Below, piece after piece: positions 46,850 to 56,807 of a stretch of 64,000 bases of DNA; position 1 is the stretch's first letter, and each line of letters opens with the position of its first letter. Origin of the DNA: Nitrospira sp. (GTDB taxonomy: Bacteria; Nitrospirota; Nitrospiria; Nitrospirales; Nitrospiraceae). The stretch is from NCBI GenBank assembly GCA_005116965.1, contig SWDG01000006.1, positions 845,159-909,158 of the forward strand, in the 5' to 3' direction. The notes beneath the pieces were generated by a model. It searched no databases. It had not been told where the DNA came from and saw only the letters and a list, made by a program, of their open reading frames with translations. The position numbers and the translations under genes were made by a program.

Positions 46850-47534
46850 GCAATTCTCTTCAGAAACACCGCATCCGATGCCGATCGACCATGGTCAATG
46901 GCTCTCCGAACTGCATTTGTGCAATTTCGTGAACGCCTATTATCAGTACCGGGATCTTCAATCTCTGGGCGGAGGGAAGAGTCTGCTCATGGTGGGCCCA
47001 GGTCAGGGGCTTGAGACCGCGATCCTTCGCTGGCGAGGGTTTCAGGTCACGACCTTTGACATCGATGATAAGTTTCACCCTGATGTTGTCGGCAGCGTGC
47101 ATGACTTGAGTATGTTCCAAGCGGAGAGTTTCGACGCCGTCGTTGCCTCGCATGTTCTTGAGCATTTGCCCGTCACGTATCTAGATCAAGCCCTTGCAGA
47201 AATCGCACGTGTCGGTCGATTCGCCCTGGTGTATTTGCCGGTGCACGGGAGGCATGTCCAGTTTCGCCTGAAGCCTGGGTTCGGTGACATCGACAAGTCA
47301 GCGATCATTGATCTGTTTAACTATATGAAAAAACCGACGGGCATGCAGCCAGACTATATGGCAGGACAGCATTACTGGGAAGTCGGCATGCGAGGGTTTC
47401 GGCTCCACAATTTGATCGGCCGATTTGTCCAGTGGTTCGAGGTGCTCCAACATTATCGGAACACAGATTGGTTGGCGAGTCACAACTTTGTCTTGAAGTC
47501 CCGCCATGCTGAGCAGAACAGGGGAACGCTGTGA
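46839..47534 (+). CDS. SAM-dependent methyltransferase, O-polysaccharide cluster
   Basis: Protein of 231 residues with a Rossmann methyltransferase core: SLLMVGPGQGLET (motif I, about 48-60), TTFDIDD (motif II) and VVASHVLEHLP. Modest resemblance to the methyltransferases that modify sugars or the growing end of O-chains. Overlaps the flippase (11 bases) and the next methyltransferase (4 bases, GTGA). Acceptor unknown. Confidence 0.8.
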   Translation: MDSEQFSSETPHPMPIDHGQWLSELHLCNFVNAYYQYRDLQSLGGGKSLLMVGPGQGLETAILRWRGFQVTTFDIDDKFHPDVVGSVHDLSMFQAESFDAVVASHVLEHLPVTYLDQALAEIARVGRFALVYLPVHGRHVQFRLKPGFGDIDKSAIIDLFNYMKKPTGMQPDYMAGQHYWEVGMRGFRLHNLIGRFVQWFEVLQHYRNTDWLASHNFVLKSRHAEQNRGTL

Positions 47535-48292
47535 AGTCCGACGGAGGGCGCAAGACGTCGCGTGGATTTTGGGAACAGTCCCACGGTGGGAAGATTCGGC
47601 TGCGTCTTCCCTCTCTTCTTAATGTGGGCACGCGGGACATTCTGCGCCTGCTCAGTCGCCGGATCCGTCCCGGAATGAGTGTCTTGGAAATTGGTTTTGC
47701 TCCAGGAAAGCATCTTGCGTATGTCGCAAAGAACCTGGGGGGACGTGTGCATGGGGTCGATTATTCTGAACCGGGAGTCGTAGTCGCTGCGCAATTGTTT
47801 GCTGCGCTCGAAATCAATGGAGAGTTGAGATGCGAAGATGTATTTTCGGTTTCCTTTCCTCAGGGGTCCTTCGATTTCGTATATAGCATCGGGTTCGTGG
47901 AACACTTTGAAGACGCACGTCCCATCGTTCGGCTTCACCTGGAGATGGTCAAGCCGGGCGGCAAGGTCATGATTGCGGTTCCTAACTACGGGGGGATCTA
48001 TGGACATCTCCAGCGTTGGCTGGATCCAGACAATTTGGCGATCCACAATCTCGGGATCATGTCGGCTACTGGACTGCAAGCCACTCTCCCTGAGGATCTC
48101 TCGGCTGCCGCCAAAGCCTCTCCTGCTGGGTGTCTTTCGCCGTGGATCCTAAGTCTTGATCGATGGTTGCCGTATGTCCCTGCGCATCTGCTGTCGCTGG
48201 GGCTCAACGTTGCAGGATTAATGCAGCCATTCGAGATTGGTTTCGCCTCCCCCCTACTGGTTCTGGATGTGACACGCGTCCCATCGTCATGA
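47531..48292 (+). CDS. SAM-dependent methyltransferase
   Basis: From GTG 47531, 253 residues: SVLEIGFAPGKHLAYVA (motif I, about 50-66), GVDYSEPG (acidic motif II), GFVEHFED and VKPGGKVMIAVPN. Same superfamily as the previous gene but not a close duplicate. Translation is coupled to both neighbours by 4-base overlaps, so the products may act in one modification step. Target unknown. Confidence 0.82.
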   Translation: MKSDGGRKTSRGFWEQSHGGKIRLRLPSLLNVGTRDILRLLSRRIRPGMSVLEIGFAPGKHLAYVAKNLGGRVHGVDYSEPGVVVAAQLFAALEINGELRCEDVFSVSFPQGSFDFVYSIGFVEHFEDARPIVRLHLEMVKPGGKVMIAVPNYGGIYGHLQRWLDPDNLAIHNLGIMSATGLQATLPEDLSAAAKASPAGCLSPWILSLDRWLPYVPAHLLSLGLNVAGLMQPFEIGFASPLLVLDVTRVPSS

Positions 48293-49359
48293 ATATCCTC
48301 TACTCCTTTACAAAGGAGGGTGAAGAAGCTCGTATCTGGGAACGTGAGATCACCAACGCGTCACATGACGAAGTTCGATTCATTACGTTCAACCATCGTC
48401 GCTATTTGGACCCGCAACAGTACGTTCGCGCGCAACTTCTTGATAACCTTTATTATGCCAGGCATTCGGGATTGATGCGTCTCTATCAAGACTTCACGCA
48501 ATGTCTGGAAACGCATAGGATCGATGCAGTTATCGTGGATACGATGTCGCCCTACCATCCTGATTTTCTAATGACGCTTCCCGTACTTAAGGTGCTCAGG
48601 ACCGGTGATGGGCCTCTGAGCGCCTACGACCGAGACTTCGCGTATCTTCATGCCTACAATCAGGTCCTCTATCATAGTCGTGCGTATAGCCGCGACCTAA
48701 CGATGGACCAAAAGCTCCGCTATTGTGGGGCAAAAGCCATCGAGTTTTGGCCCCTCTGGCTGTTTGACGCGATGTACGATTCTGCGAAAGCTGAAGACGA
48801 ATTATTCGCTCAGAAGCGCGACATCGATGTTGTGTTCGTAGGGGCGTTGTTTCCTAATAAGATGCCGCTGATTGCACAGGTGAAGAAAGCGCTTGGCTCG
48901 CGCTGTCAAATTTACGGTCTTGCAGGCTGGAAGAAGAACGCCTATTTCAACGTGATGTATGGTTTTCCTGGCTGGGTGCGTCCAATCGCGACTCAAGCTT
49001 ACGTTCCGCTGTATCAGCGCGCGAAGATTGGCTTCAATGTGCACAACCGAGGAAAATACACGGTCGGAGGGTTCCGTCTCTTTGAGTTACCGGCCAATGG
49101 AGTAATGCAGATTTCTGATGGCGATGAGTATTTGAACGACTTTTTCGATGTGGGAAATGAAATCGAAAGATATGCTGACGCGGACGAGTTAATCGACAAG
49201 ATTCGCTATTTTCTCACACATGAACAAGAGCGGATCCGCATTGCGCGTAATGGTTTCAGACGAGTCATGCAGGATCACAGATTAAAAGCGAGGTTGGCGC
49301 AGGCAAGGGACATTGTGGCAGCGAGGTTGGCTGATATCGAAAATCCGTGCAGGCGGTAA
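48289..49359 (+). CDS. CgeB-like glycosyltransferase
   Basis: The ATG at 48289 overlaps the previous stop (ATGA) and gives 356 residues. It has the pattern of the CgeB/DUF3880 glycosyltransferases: RDIDVVFVGALFPNK near the middle and KIGFNVHNRGKYTVGGFRLFE with FELPANG toward the end. No clean match to a characterised sugar donor. Followed by a 136-base gap with a small perfect hairpin (CGTGCG-TT-CGCACG, 49421-49434), perhaps a transcript boundary. Confidence 0.75.
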   Translation: MNILYSFTKEGEEARIWEREITNASHDEVRFITFNHRRYLDPQQYVRAQLLDNLYYARHSGLMRLYQDFTQCLETHRIDAVIVDTMSPYHPDFLMTLPVLKVLRTGDGPLSAYDRDFAYLHAYNQVLYHSRAYSRDLTMDQKLRYCGAKAIEFWPLWLFDAMYDSAKAEDELFAQKRDIDVVFVGALFPNKMPLIAQVKKALGSRCQIYGLAGWKKNAYFNVMYGFPGWVRPIATQAYVPLYQRAKIGFNVHNRGKYTVGGFRLFELPANGVMQISDGDEYLNDFFDVGNEIERYADADELIDKIRYFLTHEQERIRIARNGFRRVMQDHRLKARLAQARDIVAARLADIENPCRR

Positions 49360-49495
49360 GTGTGCTGGTTGCAATTGTGGTCAAGGCCTGCATATGTTCA
49401 GGTGTATTTTATCGTTTGATCGTGCGTTCGCACGGGTCAAGACCGTATCTCTCTCTCCATGCCGATTGTGTTTCTAACTGACGGCTAACGGGTTC

Positions 49496-50650
49496 ATGCC
49501 ATTATCTAGACATGTGAAGGTATTGCACTGCATTCCAACGCTGGGTGGTGGGGGCGCGGAACGTCAACTGTCTTATCTGGCGCCGGCGTTGTGCACTCGC
49601 GGAGTTGAAGTTCACGTCGCCGCTCTTCGGGGAGGTGTCAATGAGTCAGCCATTAAACAGTCGGATGTCATGCTTCACTGGATCCCTTCATCAGGGAATC
49701 ATGACCCGCGTATCGTGCTCCAATTGTTCTTGCTGGCGAAGCGCATCAAGCCAGACATTATCCAGACATGGATCCCTCAAATGGACATTGTGGGTGGTGT
49801 CGTCAGCTGCCTACTTGGAATCCCTCACGTGTTGACTGAGCGTTGTTCGGAAGAAGCCTATGGTTCGTCATGGAAGGATGGACTCAGACGGTTTTGGGGG
49901 CGCTGGGCCGTGGCTGTTGTCGCGAATTCAGAATGGGGGAGGGCCTATTGGTCCACGCTCCGGCCGAAGCGGCTGACTGTAGTGATTCGGAATGGTGTTC
50001 CCGTGAAGGAGATTCTGGCTGCCGATTCACATCGGGTGATGATTCCAAAAATGGAATCTTCGCCCCGGATAGTTCTGGCGGCGGGACGATTCACCGAGCA
50101 AAAGAATTTCAGCGCTCTACTTAGCGCGTTTGAAGAGGTATTCACCAGAGTCCCAGATTCTGTTGCGGTCATCTGCGGTGAAGGACCAATGTGCGACGTG
50201 CTTGTCAGACAGGCGCAGGCACATACTTTTGCCGATCGGATACGCATTCATGGGTTTGCTGAGAATCTGTGGGGGTTGTTAAAGAAGGCCAGCGTCTTCG
50301 TGTCACCCAGTCTATTCGAAGGAAGTCCCAATACGGTCTTAGAGTCGATGGCAGCAAATTGTCCTCTGGTTGTATCGGAGATTCCACCGCACAAGGAAAT
50401 CTTGGGGGACGAGTCGGCGCTCTTCGTCGATCCTCGTGACCCTCGATCTCTCGCGAACGCCATTTGCACGGTACTTGAGGACGGTCGTGCAGCGAGGCGT
50501 CGAGTCGTCTGTGCTGCAAGCCGGGTTGCGCAACTATCCGTGGAAAATTCGGCGGGGCAGTATCTGGCCCTGTACCAGTCCCTCGTCGGATGTGGCGGTT
50601 CTCCTATTGAAGACCCCTCTCATGAAGTGCGCTACGACAGAGTGGTATAA
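49496..50650 (+). CDS. GT4 family glycosyltransferase
   Basis: The 384 residues have the GT-B fold signature of family 4: HCIPTLGGGGAERQLSYLAPAL at the N terminus (glycine loop GGGGAE) and the C-terminal donor site with AGRFTEQKNF and SLFEGSPNTVLESMA (E-x7-E motif). Retaining enzyme acting on a polyprenyl-linked intermediate at the cytoplasmic face of the membrane. Starts after a 136-base gap and overlaps the next gene by 29 bases. Confidence 0.9.
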   Translation: MPLSRHVKVLHCIPTLGGGGAERQLSYLAPALCTRGVEVHVAALRGGVNESAIKQSDVMLHWIPSSGNHDPRIVLQLFLLAKRIKPDIIQTWIPQMDIVGGVVSCLLGIPHVLTERCSEEAYGSSWKDGLRRFWGRWAVAVVANSEWGRAYWSTLRPKRLTVVIRNGVPVKEILAADSHRVMIPKMESSPRIVLAAGRFTEQKNFSALLSAFEEVFTRVPDSVAVICGEGPMCDVLVRQAQAHTFADRIRIHGFAENLWGLLKKASVFVSPSLFEGSPNTVLESMAANCPLVVSEIPPHKEILGDESALFVDPRDPRSLANAICTVLEDGRAARRRVVCAASRVAQLSVENSAGQYLALYQSLVGCGGSPIEDPSHEVRYDRVV

Positions 50651-51650
50651 CTGTCCGATCTGTTCCAGCGAGGCTGCCGCACTCACTCCAATCTCGCAGC
50701 CCGGGGAAAGAGGAAGATCGTCGTCGAGCCTGTCTTGCTTGCAGTGTCGTACGGCGTTCCCGATTCTTGATGGGATTCCTCGGTTCGTTCCTCTGACGAA
50801 TTATGCTGGTTCCTTCGGGTATCAATGGAATCTGCACCGTCGGGCACAACTGGACAGCCATACTGGGCTGACGATTTCTAGCAGACGGTTGTTTAACGTG
50901 ACGGGATGGTCTGAGGACCTCAGGGGTCAGCACGTTCTGGAAGCAGGTTCGGGAGCGGGGCGGTTCACGGAAATCCTCCTGAAGACCGGCGCGACAGTAT
51001 TTTCATTCGACTATTCATCGGCGGTGGATGCCAATAGGCTCAATAACGGCGCCGCCGATAATCTTTGTCTGTTCCAAGCGGACATTTTTCGCATCCCGCT
51101 CAGACCAAGGTCCTTTGATAAAGTGCTGTGCCTGGGCGTCTTGCAGCATACGCCAGATCCTGGCCGTGCGTTCACATCTTTGGCCCGTTGTGTGAAGCCT
51201 GGTGGGGAACTTGTCGTGGATGTGTACGCCCAACGGCTGACTGCACTTGTGTCCTGGAAGTATCTGTTACGGCCGATTACGAAGCGGATGGACCAGAGAC
51301 TTCTCCACGCCATCGTGGAGAAAACGGTAGATCTGTCACTGTCCCTGGCGGGTTGGTTACGGCATCACGCGGGAGCAATCGGGGCTCGCCTGTTACCCAT
51401 TGTGGAATACTCACATCTTGGGCTCTCTCCAGGCCTCAACCGAGAATGGGCAATTCTGGACACCTTCGACATGTATTCGCCCGCTCATGATCATCCTCAA
51501 AGTGGTTCAACCGTACGGCAGTGGTTTCTTGAAGCCGGCATGGACCAGATCACAGTCGTCGATGGCCCCAACGGGATCATTGGCAAAGGTCGATTGCCGC
51601 TGGCTGAGGAGAGGAGCTCATTGAAACAATGTGCGGCATCGTCGGCATAG
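50622..51650 (+). CDS. SAM-dependent methyltransferase with N-terminal zinc-finger-like domain
   Basis: ATG at 50622 gives 342 residues; the longer frame lies inside the GT4 gene. The N terminus has two Cys pairs (NCPICSSE and LSCLQCRTAFPILDGIPRF), a Trm112-like domain. The methyltransferase core shows VLEAGSGAGRFTEILL (motif I), FSFDYS and CLGVLQHTPDPGRAF. Related enzymes are frequent in O-antigen clusters. It overlaps asnB copy 2 by 22 bases. Confidence 0.85.
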   Translation: MKCATTEWYNCPICSSEAAALTPISQPGERGRSSSSLSCLQCRTAFPILDGIPRFVPLTNYAGSFGYQWNLHRRAQLDSHTGLTISSRRLFNVTGWSEDLRGQHVLEAGSGAGRFTEILLKTGATVFSFDYSSAVDANRLNNGAADNLCLFQADIFRIPLRPRSFDKVLCLGVLQHTPDPGRAFTSLARCVKPGGELVVDVYAQRLTALVSWKYLLRPITKRMDQRLLHAIVEKTVDLSLSLAGWLRHHAGAIGARLLPIVEYSHLGLSPGLNREWAILDTFDMYSPAHDHPQSGSTVRQWFLEAGMDQITVVDGPNGIIGKGRLPLAEERSSLKQCAASSA

Positions 51651-53509
51651 CTTCTCGGAGCAGTCCCGTGAACCTGGATCGTCTTGCGCGCATGCGCGAT
51701 GTCATGAGCCATCGTGGGCCGGACGATGCCGGGGTGTGGCTGGCTGAGAACACCTGTACGGCGTTGGCTCATCGAAGATTGGCGGTCATCGACCTCACTC
51801 CCGGAGGTCACCAGCCCATGCTGGACAAGAAGAAGGATATCTGCATCGTGTTCAACGGGGAGATTTATAACTATCGCGAACTGCGCCGCGAACTCGAACA
51901 GGTCGGGTATCAGTTCGTAACGGCAAGCGATACGGAAGTCATTCTGTGCGCCTATCGCGAGTGGGGTGTTGACTGCTTGCGCCGGTTCAATGGCATGTTC
52001 GCGTTCGGGATGTATGACAAGACGAAACAGCATCTCTTTCTGGCCAGAGATCGGGCTGGCGAAAAACCGCTTTTTTACGCCCATCTTTCCGGTCAGTTAC
52101 TGTTCGCTTCCGAACTCAAATCCATCATGGCCGATCCAAGCTTTCCGCGAAGGATGGATGCGACAGCGCTCCAGTGCTACCTCGCGTACGGGTACGTGCC
52201 TGGTGACCGTTGCATCTTAACTGGTGTGAAGAAACTTGGGCATGGGGAGGCGCTGCTCTACGATGTGGCAACCGACAGCATTCGTACCTGGCGATACTGG
52301 AATCTCCCTCCCCCGCCGGACGGGTTGACGCGGTCGGTTGAAGAATTAAGCGAAGAGTTGGAATCCATCCTCCTGGATGCCGTTCGGCTACGCATGATTG
52401 CCGATGTTCCTGTCGGTGTATTGCTGAGTGGGGGTATTGATTCCAGCTTGATCACTGCCATGGCAGCCCGAGTGGCCGCTACGCCGGTGAAGACGTTCAC
52501 TATTTCGTTCCCCGGTCATGGAGCGTTCGATGAGGGGCCCTATGCCAAAATGGTGGCAAACCATTTTGGAACTGATCATCTGGAATTGGTCGCTGAACCG
52601 GCCTCCGTCAAACTCTTGCCAGATCTGGCTCGGCAGTATGATGAACCGATGGCTGATTCCTCTATGGTCCCGACGTATCTAGTCTCACGGCTTGTGCGTC
52701 AGCATGCGACGGTAGCGTTGGGGGGGGATGGAGGGGATGAGCTCTTTGGCGGGTATCCCCATTATTCGTGGATTCAGCGCCAAGAGCAGCTTCGTCGGCT
52801 TGTGCCAAAACCTCTGCGGACAGCGATTGGGTACCTCGCTTCGGAATGGATGCCAGTCGGCCTGAGAGGCCGGAACCACCTGATCGGTGCCGCGGCTGAT
52901 CTATCCATGAGTGTCGCCCATGTGAATCTCTACTTCGATCGTGCGGCAAGAATGCGTCTTCTCGCCCCTCTGCTGCGTGACGGAGGGATGCCTCTGGGGG
53001 AACCGGAACACCATCGGCAGCTGCTTTGTAATCCTGCGTATAGCGAATTGAGGCAAGCGTCCGAAGCGGATTTTCGGACCACGCTGGTGGATGCCTATCT
53101 GGTCAAAGTAGATCGAGCGAGCATGTTAGCTTCACTTGAGGTCCGTCTTCCTATGTTGGACCACAGATTGATCGAGTTTGCGTTCGGCAAGGTTCCTGAC
53201 AGATTGAAAGCGACCGCATCTGAGCGAAAAGTGTTGCTTCGTACACTGGCGAGCCGACTGTTGCCAGCCGCACTAGATCTCACTAGAAAACAGGGGTTCT
53301 CTCTTCCACTCGCATCGTGGCTCAAGGGGGAGTGGGGGCTATTCATGCGGGATGTCTTGCATGAAGCCGACCACAGGCTTTTTGACCCTGGTATGGTTCG
53401 CTCGTTGCTGGAAGGACAGCGACGAGGCTTCTCCAATACTGCTCGCCTATTTGCGTTGACCATGTTCGAGCTTTGGCGGCGAGAATACCATGTGCAGTTA
53501 CCCGTGTGA
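51629..53509 (+). CDS. asnB: Asparagine synthetase-type glutamine amidotransferase (copy 2)
   Basis: Second 626-residue AsnB homologue, with Cys2 in MCGIVGIAS, glutaminase motif VFNGEIYNYRELR and PP-loop LSGGIDSS. It resembles copy 1 over its whole length but is clearly diverged, so it is not a recent duplication. Two such enzymes in one polysaccharide cluster suggest amidation of sugar acids or two distinct acceptors, as an inference only. TTG-started GT4 gene follows after 48 bases. Confidence 0.92.
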   Translation: MCGIVGIASRSSPVNLDRLARMRDVMSHRGPDDAGVWLAENTCTALAHRRLAVIDLTPGGHQPMLDKKKDICIVFNGEIYNYRELRRELEQVGYQFVTASDTEVILCAYREWGVDCLRRFNGMFAFGMYDKTKQHLFLARDRAGEKPLFYAHLSGQLLFASELKSIMADPSFPRRMDATALQCYLAYGYVPGDRCILTGVKKLGHGEALLYDVATDSIRTWRYWNLPPPPDGLTRSVEELSEELESILLDAVRLRMIADVPVGVLLSGGIDSSLITAMAARVAATPVKTFTISFPGHGAFDEGPYAKMVANHFGTDHLELVAEPASVKLLPDLARQYDEPMADSSMVPTYLVSRLVRQHATVALGGDGGDELFGGYPHYSWIQRQEQLRRLVPKPLRTAIGYLASEWMPVGLRGRNHLIGAAADLSMSVAHVNLYFDRAARMRLLAPLLRDGGMPLGEPEHHRQLLCNPAYSELRQASEADFRTTLVDAYLVKVDRASMLASLEVRLPMLDHRLIEFAFGKVPDRLKATASERKVLLRTLASRLLPAALDLTRKQGFSLPLASWLKGEWGLFMRDVLHEADHRLFDPGMVRSLLEGQRRGFSNTARLFALTMFELWRREYHVQLPV

Positions 53510-53557
53510 GTGGGCTGTGGGGGCGTTGGCCTCCACGTCGAACAGTAGGCCAACGAG

Positions 53558-54709
53558 TTGAAGGTTGTGATCAATGCCCTCTCCGCCAGGCTTGGAGGAG
53601 GCCAAACCTATCTTATGAATCTCCTCCGGTGTATCCCTGCGCGCAAGGAGTTGGAAGTGTCCATTCTAGGGCCGAACTCGCTTCGGGCGTCCATTGAGCA
53701 AGTAGATCTTCGATGGCTCTTGCCATCGTGGCCAGTTGAGAATCCCTTGATTCGCACCATATGGGAACGATGTCGTCTTCCCGGTATCTTGCAAGAGCTT
53801 GGAGCTGACGTGTTGTTTTGCCCGGGCGGAGTTGTGGCGACGCCTGCTCCCCAGGGGTGCAAGGTTGTGACGATGTTCCGAAATATGATTCCCTTCGACT
53901 GTGTGCAGCGTGAGAGGTATCCCCTGGGATATATGCGGGTGCGAAACTGGTTGTTGGAGCGGAGCATGTTGCGCAGTATGCTCCGTGCCGATCTCGTCAT
54001 TTTCGTCTCCCAGTTCGCGAAGCAAGTGATTGAACGGCGTGCGCCTGGACAAATCAGACGATCCGCGGTGATTCCCCATGGGGTTGGGCCAGAGTTTAGA
54101 CTGGCTGATGCGCCAGCTGCACGTCCGCCATGGTTGCCGAGAGAGGACTATCTGCTCTACGTGTCCACATTCGATGTGTACAAAGCTCAGGTCCAGGTAG
54201 TTCGTGAGTTTGCTTTGCTGAAACGGCGGCGCATGGGACAGGAAAAGCTTATTTTGGTGGGGTCTGATTCTCAAAATCCTCAGTATGCGCAGGCCGTGCG
54301 CGACGAAATTCACAATTTGGGATTGGAGGGGCACGTCATCATCCCTGGTCTGATTCCGTATCGAGAACTTCCCGCACTCTATCAACATGCCGCAGTCAAC
54401 ATCTTTGCGACGGAATCTGAAAATTGTCCAAACATATTACTGGAAGCGATGGCGGCTGGGCGTCCGGTCGTCTGCTCGAGTTTCCCCCCGATGCCAGAGT
54501 TTGGGGGAGATGCCGTCAGCTATTTCAATCCGCGTACGCCGAGTGATCTTGCCACAAAGGTGAGTCAGGTCTTGGATGATCCTTCTTTCAGTCATTCCCT
54601 CGGAGAGAAAGCAGCAGCCCGTGCCTCCAACTACAATTGGGAAACCGCGGCCTCGTCCACATGGAAGATCTTACAATCGCTAAGACCCAAGGAGTGTCAG
54701 GTCGAATGA
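53558..54709 (+). CDS. GT4 family glycosyltransferase
   Basis: TTG at 53558 gives 383 residues starting MKVVINALSARLGGGQTYL, the family's N-terminal glycine loop. The donor site reads FATESENCPNILLEAMAAGRPVV, with PNILLEAMA as the E-x7-E core. Contains IPHGVG and LIPYRELP, common in this family. Coupled to the next GT4 gene by an ATGA overlap at 54706. Donor sugar unknown. Confidence 0.9.
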   Translation: MKVVINALSARLGGGQTYLMNLLRCIPARKELEVSILGPNSLRASIEQVDLRWLLPSWPVENPLIRTIWERCRLPGILQELGADVLFCPGGVVATPAPQGCKVVTMFRNMIPFDCVQRERYPLGYMRVRNWLLERSMLRSMLRADLVIFVSQFAKQVIERRAPGQIRRSAVIPHGVGPEFRLADAPAARPPWLPREDYLLYVSTFDVYKAQVQVVREFALLKRRRMGQEKLILVGSDSQNPQYAQAVRDEIHNLGLEGHVIIPGLIPYRELPALYQHAAVNIFATESENCPNILLEAMAAGRPVVCSSFPPMPEFGGDAVSYFNPRTPSDLATKVSQVLDDPSFSHSLGEKAAARASNYNWETAASSTWKILQSLRPKECQVE

Positions 54710-55950
54710 ACCTACGGATCCTCCTTGTTACCCAGTATTTCTGGCCTGAGAACTTCCGCATCAATGATCTAGTGCAGGGGCTTGTGAAGCTCGGGCATCA
54801 TGTGACGGTGTTAACCGGAAAGCCCAACTATCCATCCGGGAAGATCTTTGACGGTTACTCACTGTTAGGGAGGAGGAGGGAAACGTTTGCCGGAGCTGAG
54901 GTGATTCGTGTCCCGTTAGTGCCCCGCGGCAACGGAGGACCTGTTCGGCTTGTCTTCAATTTCTTCTCTTTCGCCCTGTTGGCCAGCTTGCTTGGTCCTG
55001 TGTACTGTCGCGGTTCCTTCGATGTCGTATTTGTCTACGAGCCTTCTCCTATCACCGTGGGGTTGCCGGGTTTGGTCATGAAGGTGGTGAAGCGAGCACC
55101 AATGTTATTGTGGGTGCAAGATCTGTGGCCTGAGAGTCTGTCGGCTATTGGAGCGGTGAAGTCACAATGGGTCCTCGACAGAGTGGCCTCTCTGGTGTAC
55201 TTCATCTACAACGGTTGCGACCGCGTACTCGTGCAGTCCAGGGCCTTTGTCGAGCGCGTGCAGAAACTCGGGGCTGATCCCGCCCGTATCTTCTATTATC
55301 CGAACAGTGCGGAAGAACTCTATCAACCGGTTTTACGGGATGCGACGCCGGTTCCCTGCCTGCTTCCAGAAGGCTTCCGTGTCATGTTTGCTGGCAATAT
55401 TGGTGCGGCGCAATCGTTCGAGACTATTTTGGGTGCTGCTGAACAATTGCGGGACTATCACAATATCCATTGGTTGATTCTTGGCGATGGACGCCAATTC
55501 AATTGGGTGCAGGAGGAGGTGGCTCGGCGAGGCCTCATCCGATGCGTGCATATGCTTGGGCGACATCCGGTTGAGTCTATGCCGGAATGGTTCGCACAGG
55601 CGGATGTGCTCCTCGTGACCCTCAAGAGAGATCCCATTTTCGCATTGACGATTCCTTCCAAGGTTCAATCCTATATGGCATGTGGCCGTCCGATTCTGGC
55701 CGCATTGGAAGGCGAGGGAGCCCGCATTGTTGAGGAAGCTCAAGCCGGAATGGTGGTGGCCCCTGAAGATGCCGTGGCCTTGGCTGAGGCAGTACTCACG
55801 CTATCGTTGATGTCTTCTTTGGAAAGAGAGGGAATGGGGCAGAACGGAAGACGCTATTTTCTTCAGGAGTTTGAAAGGAACAATCTGCTCACTCGTCTGG
55901 ATGGCTGGATGAAGGAGTTAGCGGGGAAAGAACGGAGATGCGTCTACTAA
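54706..55950 (+). CDS. WbuB-like GT4 glycosyltransferase
   Basis: The ATGA overlap fixes the start at 54706; 414 residues. The N-terminal pattern QYFWPENFRINDLV and TGKPNYPSGKIFDGY is that of the WbuB/WcaI group. WbuB of Escherichia coli O26 is predicted to transfer N-acetyl-L-fucosamine and is encoded beside the fnl genes. Here the gene directly precedes an RmlD-like reductase, a FnlA-like dehydratase and a FnlC-like epimerase, so a 6-deoxy-L-aminosugar donor is a reasonable inference. Overlaps the next gene by 13 bases. Confidence 0.85.
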   Translation: MNLRILLVTQYFWPENFRINDLVQGLVKLGHHVTVLTGKPNYPSGKIFDGYSLLGRRRETFAGAEVIRVPLVPRGNGGPVRLVFNFFSFALLASLLGPVYCRGSFDVVFVYEPSPITVGLPGLVMKVVKRAPMLLWVQDLWPESLSAIGAVKSQWVLDRVASLVYFIYNGCDRVLVQSRAFVERVQKLGADPARIFYYPNSAEELYQPVLRDATPVPCLLPEGFRVMFAGNIGAAQSFETILGAAEQLRDYHNIHWLILGDGRQFNWVQEEVARRGLIRCVHMLGRHPVESMPEWFAQADVLLVTLKRDPIFALTIPSKVQSYMACGRPILAALEGEGARIVEEAQAGMVVAPEDAVALAEAVLTLSLMSSLEREGMGQNGRRYFLQEFERNNLLTRLDGWMKELAGKERRCVY

Positions 55951-56807
55951 TTCTTGGCGGCGGCGGCATGTTGGGGCATCAGCTTTTAAGCCATTTCAAA
56001 GGAAGACATGACGTCCGTGTCACGCTCAGGCTTGGCAGGGAAGCGTACGGCGCGTACCGCCTGTTCGAGCCTGGCACAGCCTTTTATGGAGTGGACGCGA
56101 AACAGACGGACGCACTGGTACAAGTTATGGCGGAATTCCGACCGGAGGCGGTGCTGAATGCCGTGGGCGTGATCAAGCAAAGGTCAGAGTCCAAAGCAAT
56201 TCTTTCAAGTCTGGAAATCAATTCCCTCCTGCCCCATCGGTTGGCGCTACTTTGTCGGACGATCGGGGCGAGACTCATTCACTTCAGTACGGATTGCGTG
56301 TTTTCTGGACGGAAGGGCAATTATCGAGAAACCGATCAGCCGGATGCAGAGGATATCTACGGTCGGACCAAGTTGCTGGGGGAAGTATCAGAGCCACATT
56401 GCCTGACGCTGCGTACTTCGATGGTTGGGCCTGAACTTTCACGGAAGACAGGGTTGCTGGAGTGGTTTCTTGCGCAGCGCGGGCAGACGGTGAAAGGGTT
56501 CACCAAGGCTATCTTCTCAGGGTTTCCTACCTCCGAACTCGCGCGTATCGTAGAGCTGGTTCTGACAGACGTTCCGGCGATTCACGGTTTGTACCACGTC
56601 GCGGCACAGCCAATCAGCAAGTATGACCTCCTGACCCTCGTCCGAGACCGGCTCCACGTTCCTGTCACGATCGAACGCGATGTGACATTTCAATGTGACC
56701 GAAGCCTTGATGCATCGCGTTTTCATCAAGATACGGGGTACTTGCCTCCGGCGTGGGAAGCCATGATCGATGACATGGCCCATCATATGACAGAAAGGGT
56801 CTCATGA
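55938..56807 (+). CDS. RmlD-like nucleotide-sugar 4-reductase (SDR)
   Basis: Short-chain reductase of 289 residues with the NAD(P) motif LGGGGMLGHQL, active-site Tyr/Lys in DIYGRTKLLGE (YxxxK) and HFSTDCVFSG, which are RmlD features. It lacks the C-terminal cupin domain that CapF/FnlB reductases of the L-FucNAc pathway have. RmlD-type reductases without cupin act in UDP-L-QuiNAc synthesis (WbvR), so that product is a candidate. ATGA overlap with the next gene. Confidence 0.88.
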   Translation: MRLLILGGGGMLGHQLLSHFKGRHDVRVTLRLGREAYGAYRLFEPGTAFYGVDAKQTDALVQVMAEFRPEAVLNAVGVIKQRSESKAILSSLEINSLLPHRLALLCRTIGARLIHFSTDCVFSGRKGNYRETDQPDAEDIYGRTKLLGEVSEPHCLTLRTSMVGPELSRKTGLLEWFLAQRGQTVKGFTKAIFSGFPTSELARIVELVLTDVPAIHGLYHVAAQPISKYDLLTLVRDRLHVPVTIERDVTFQCDRSLDASRFHQDTGYLPPAWEAMIDDMAHHMTERVS

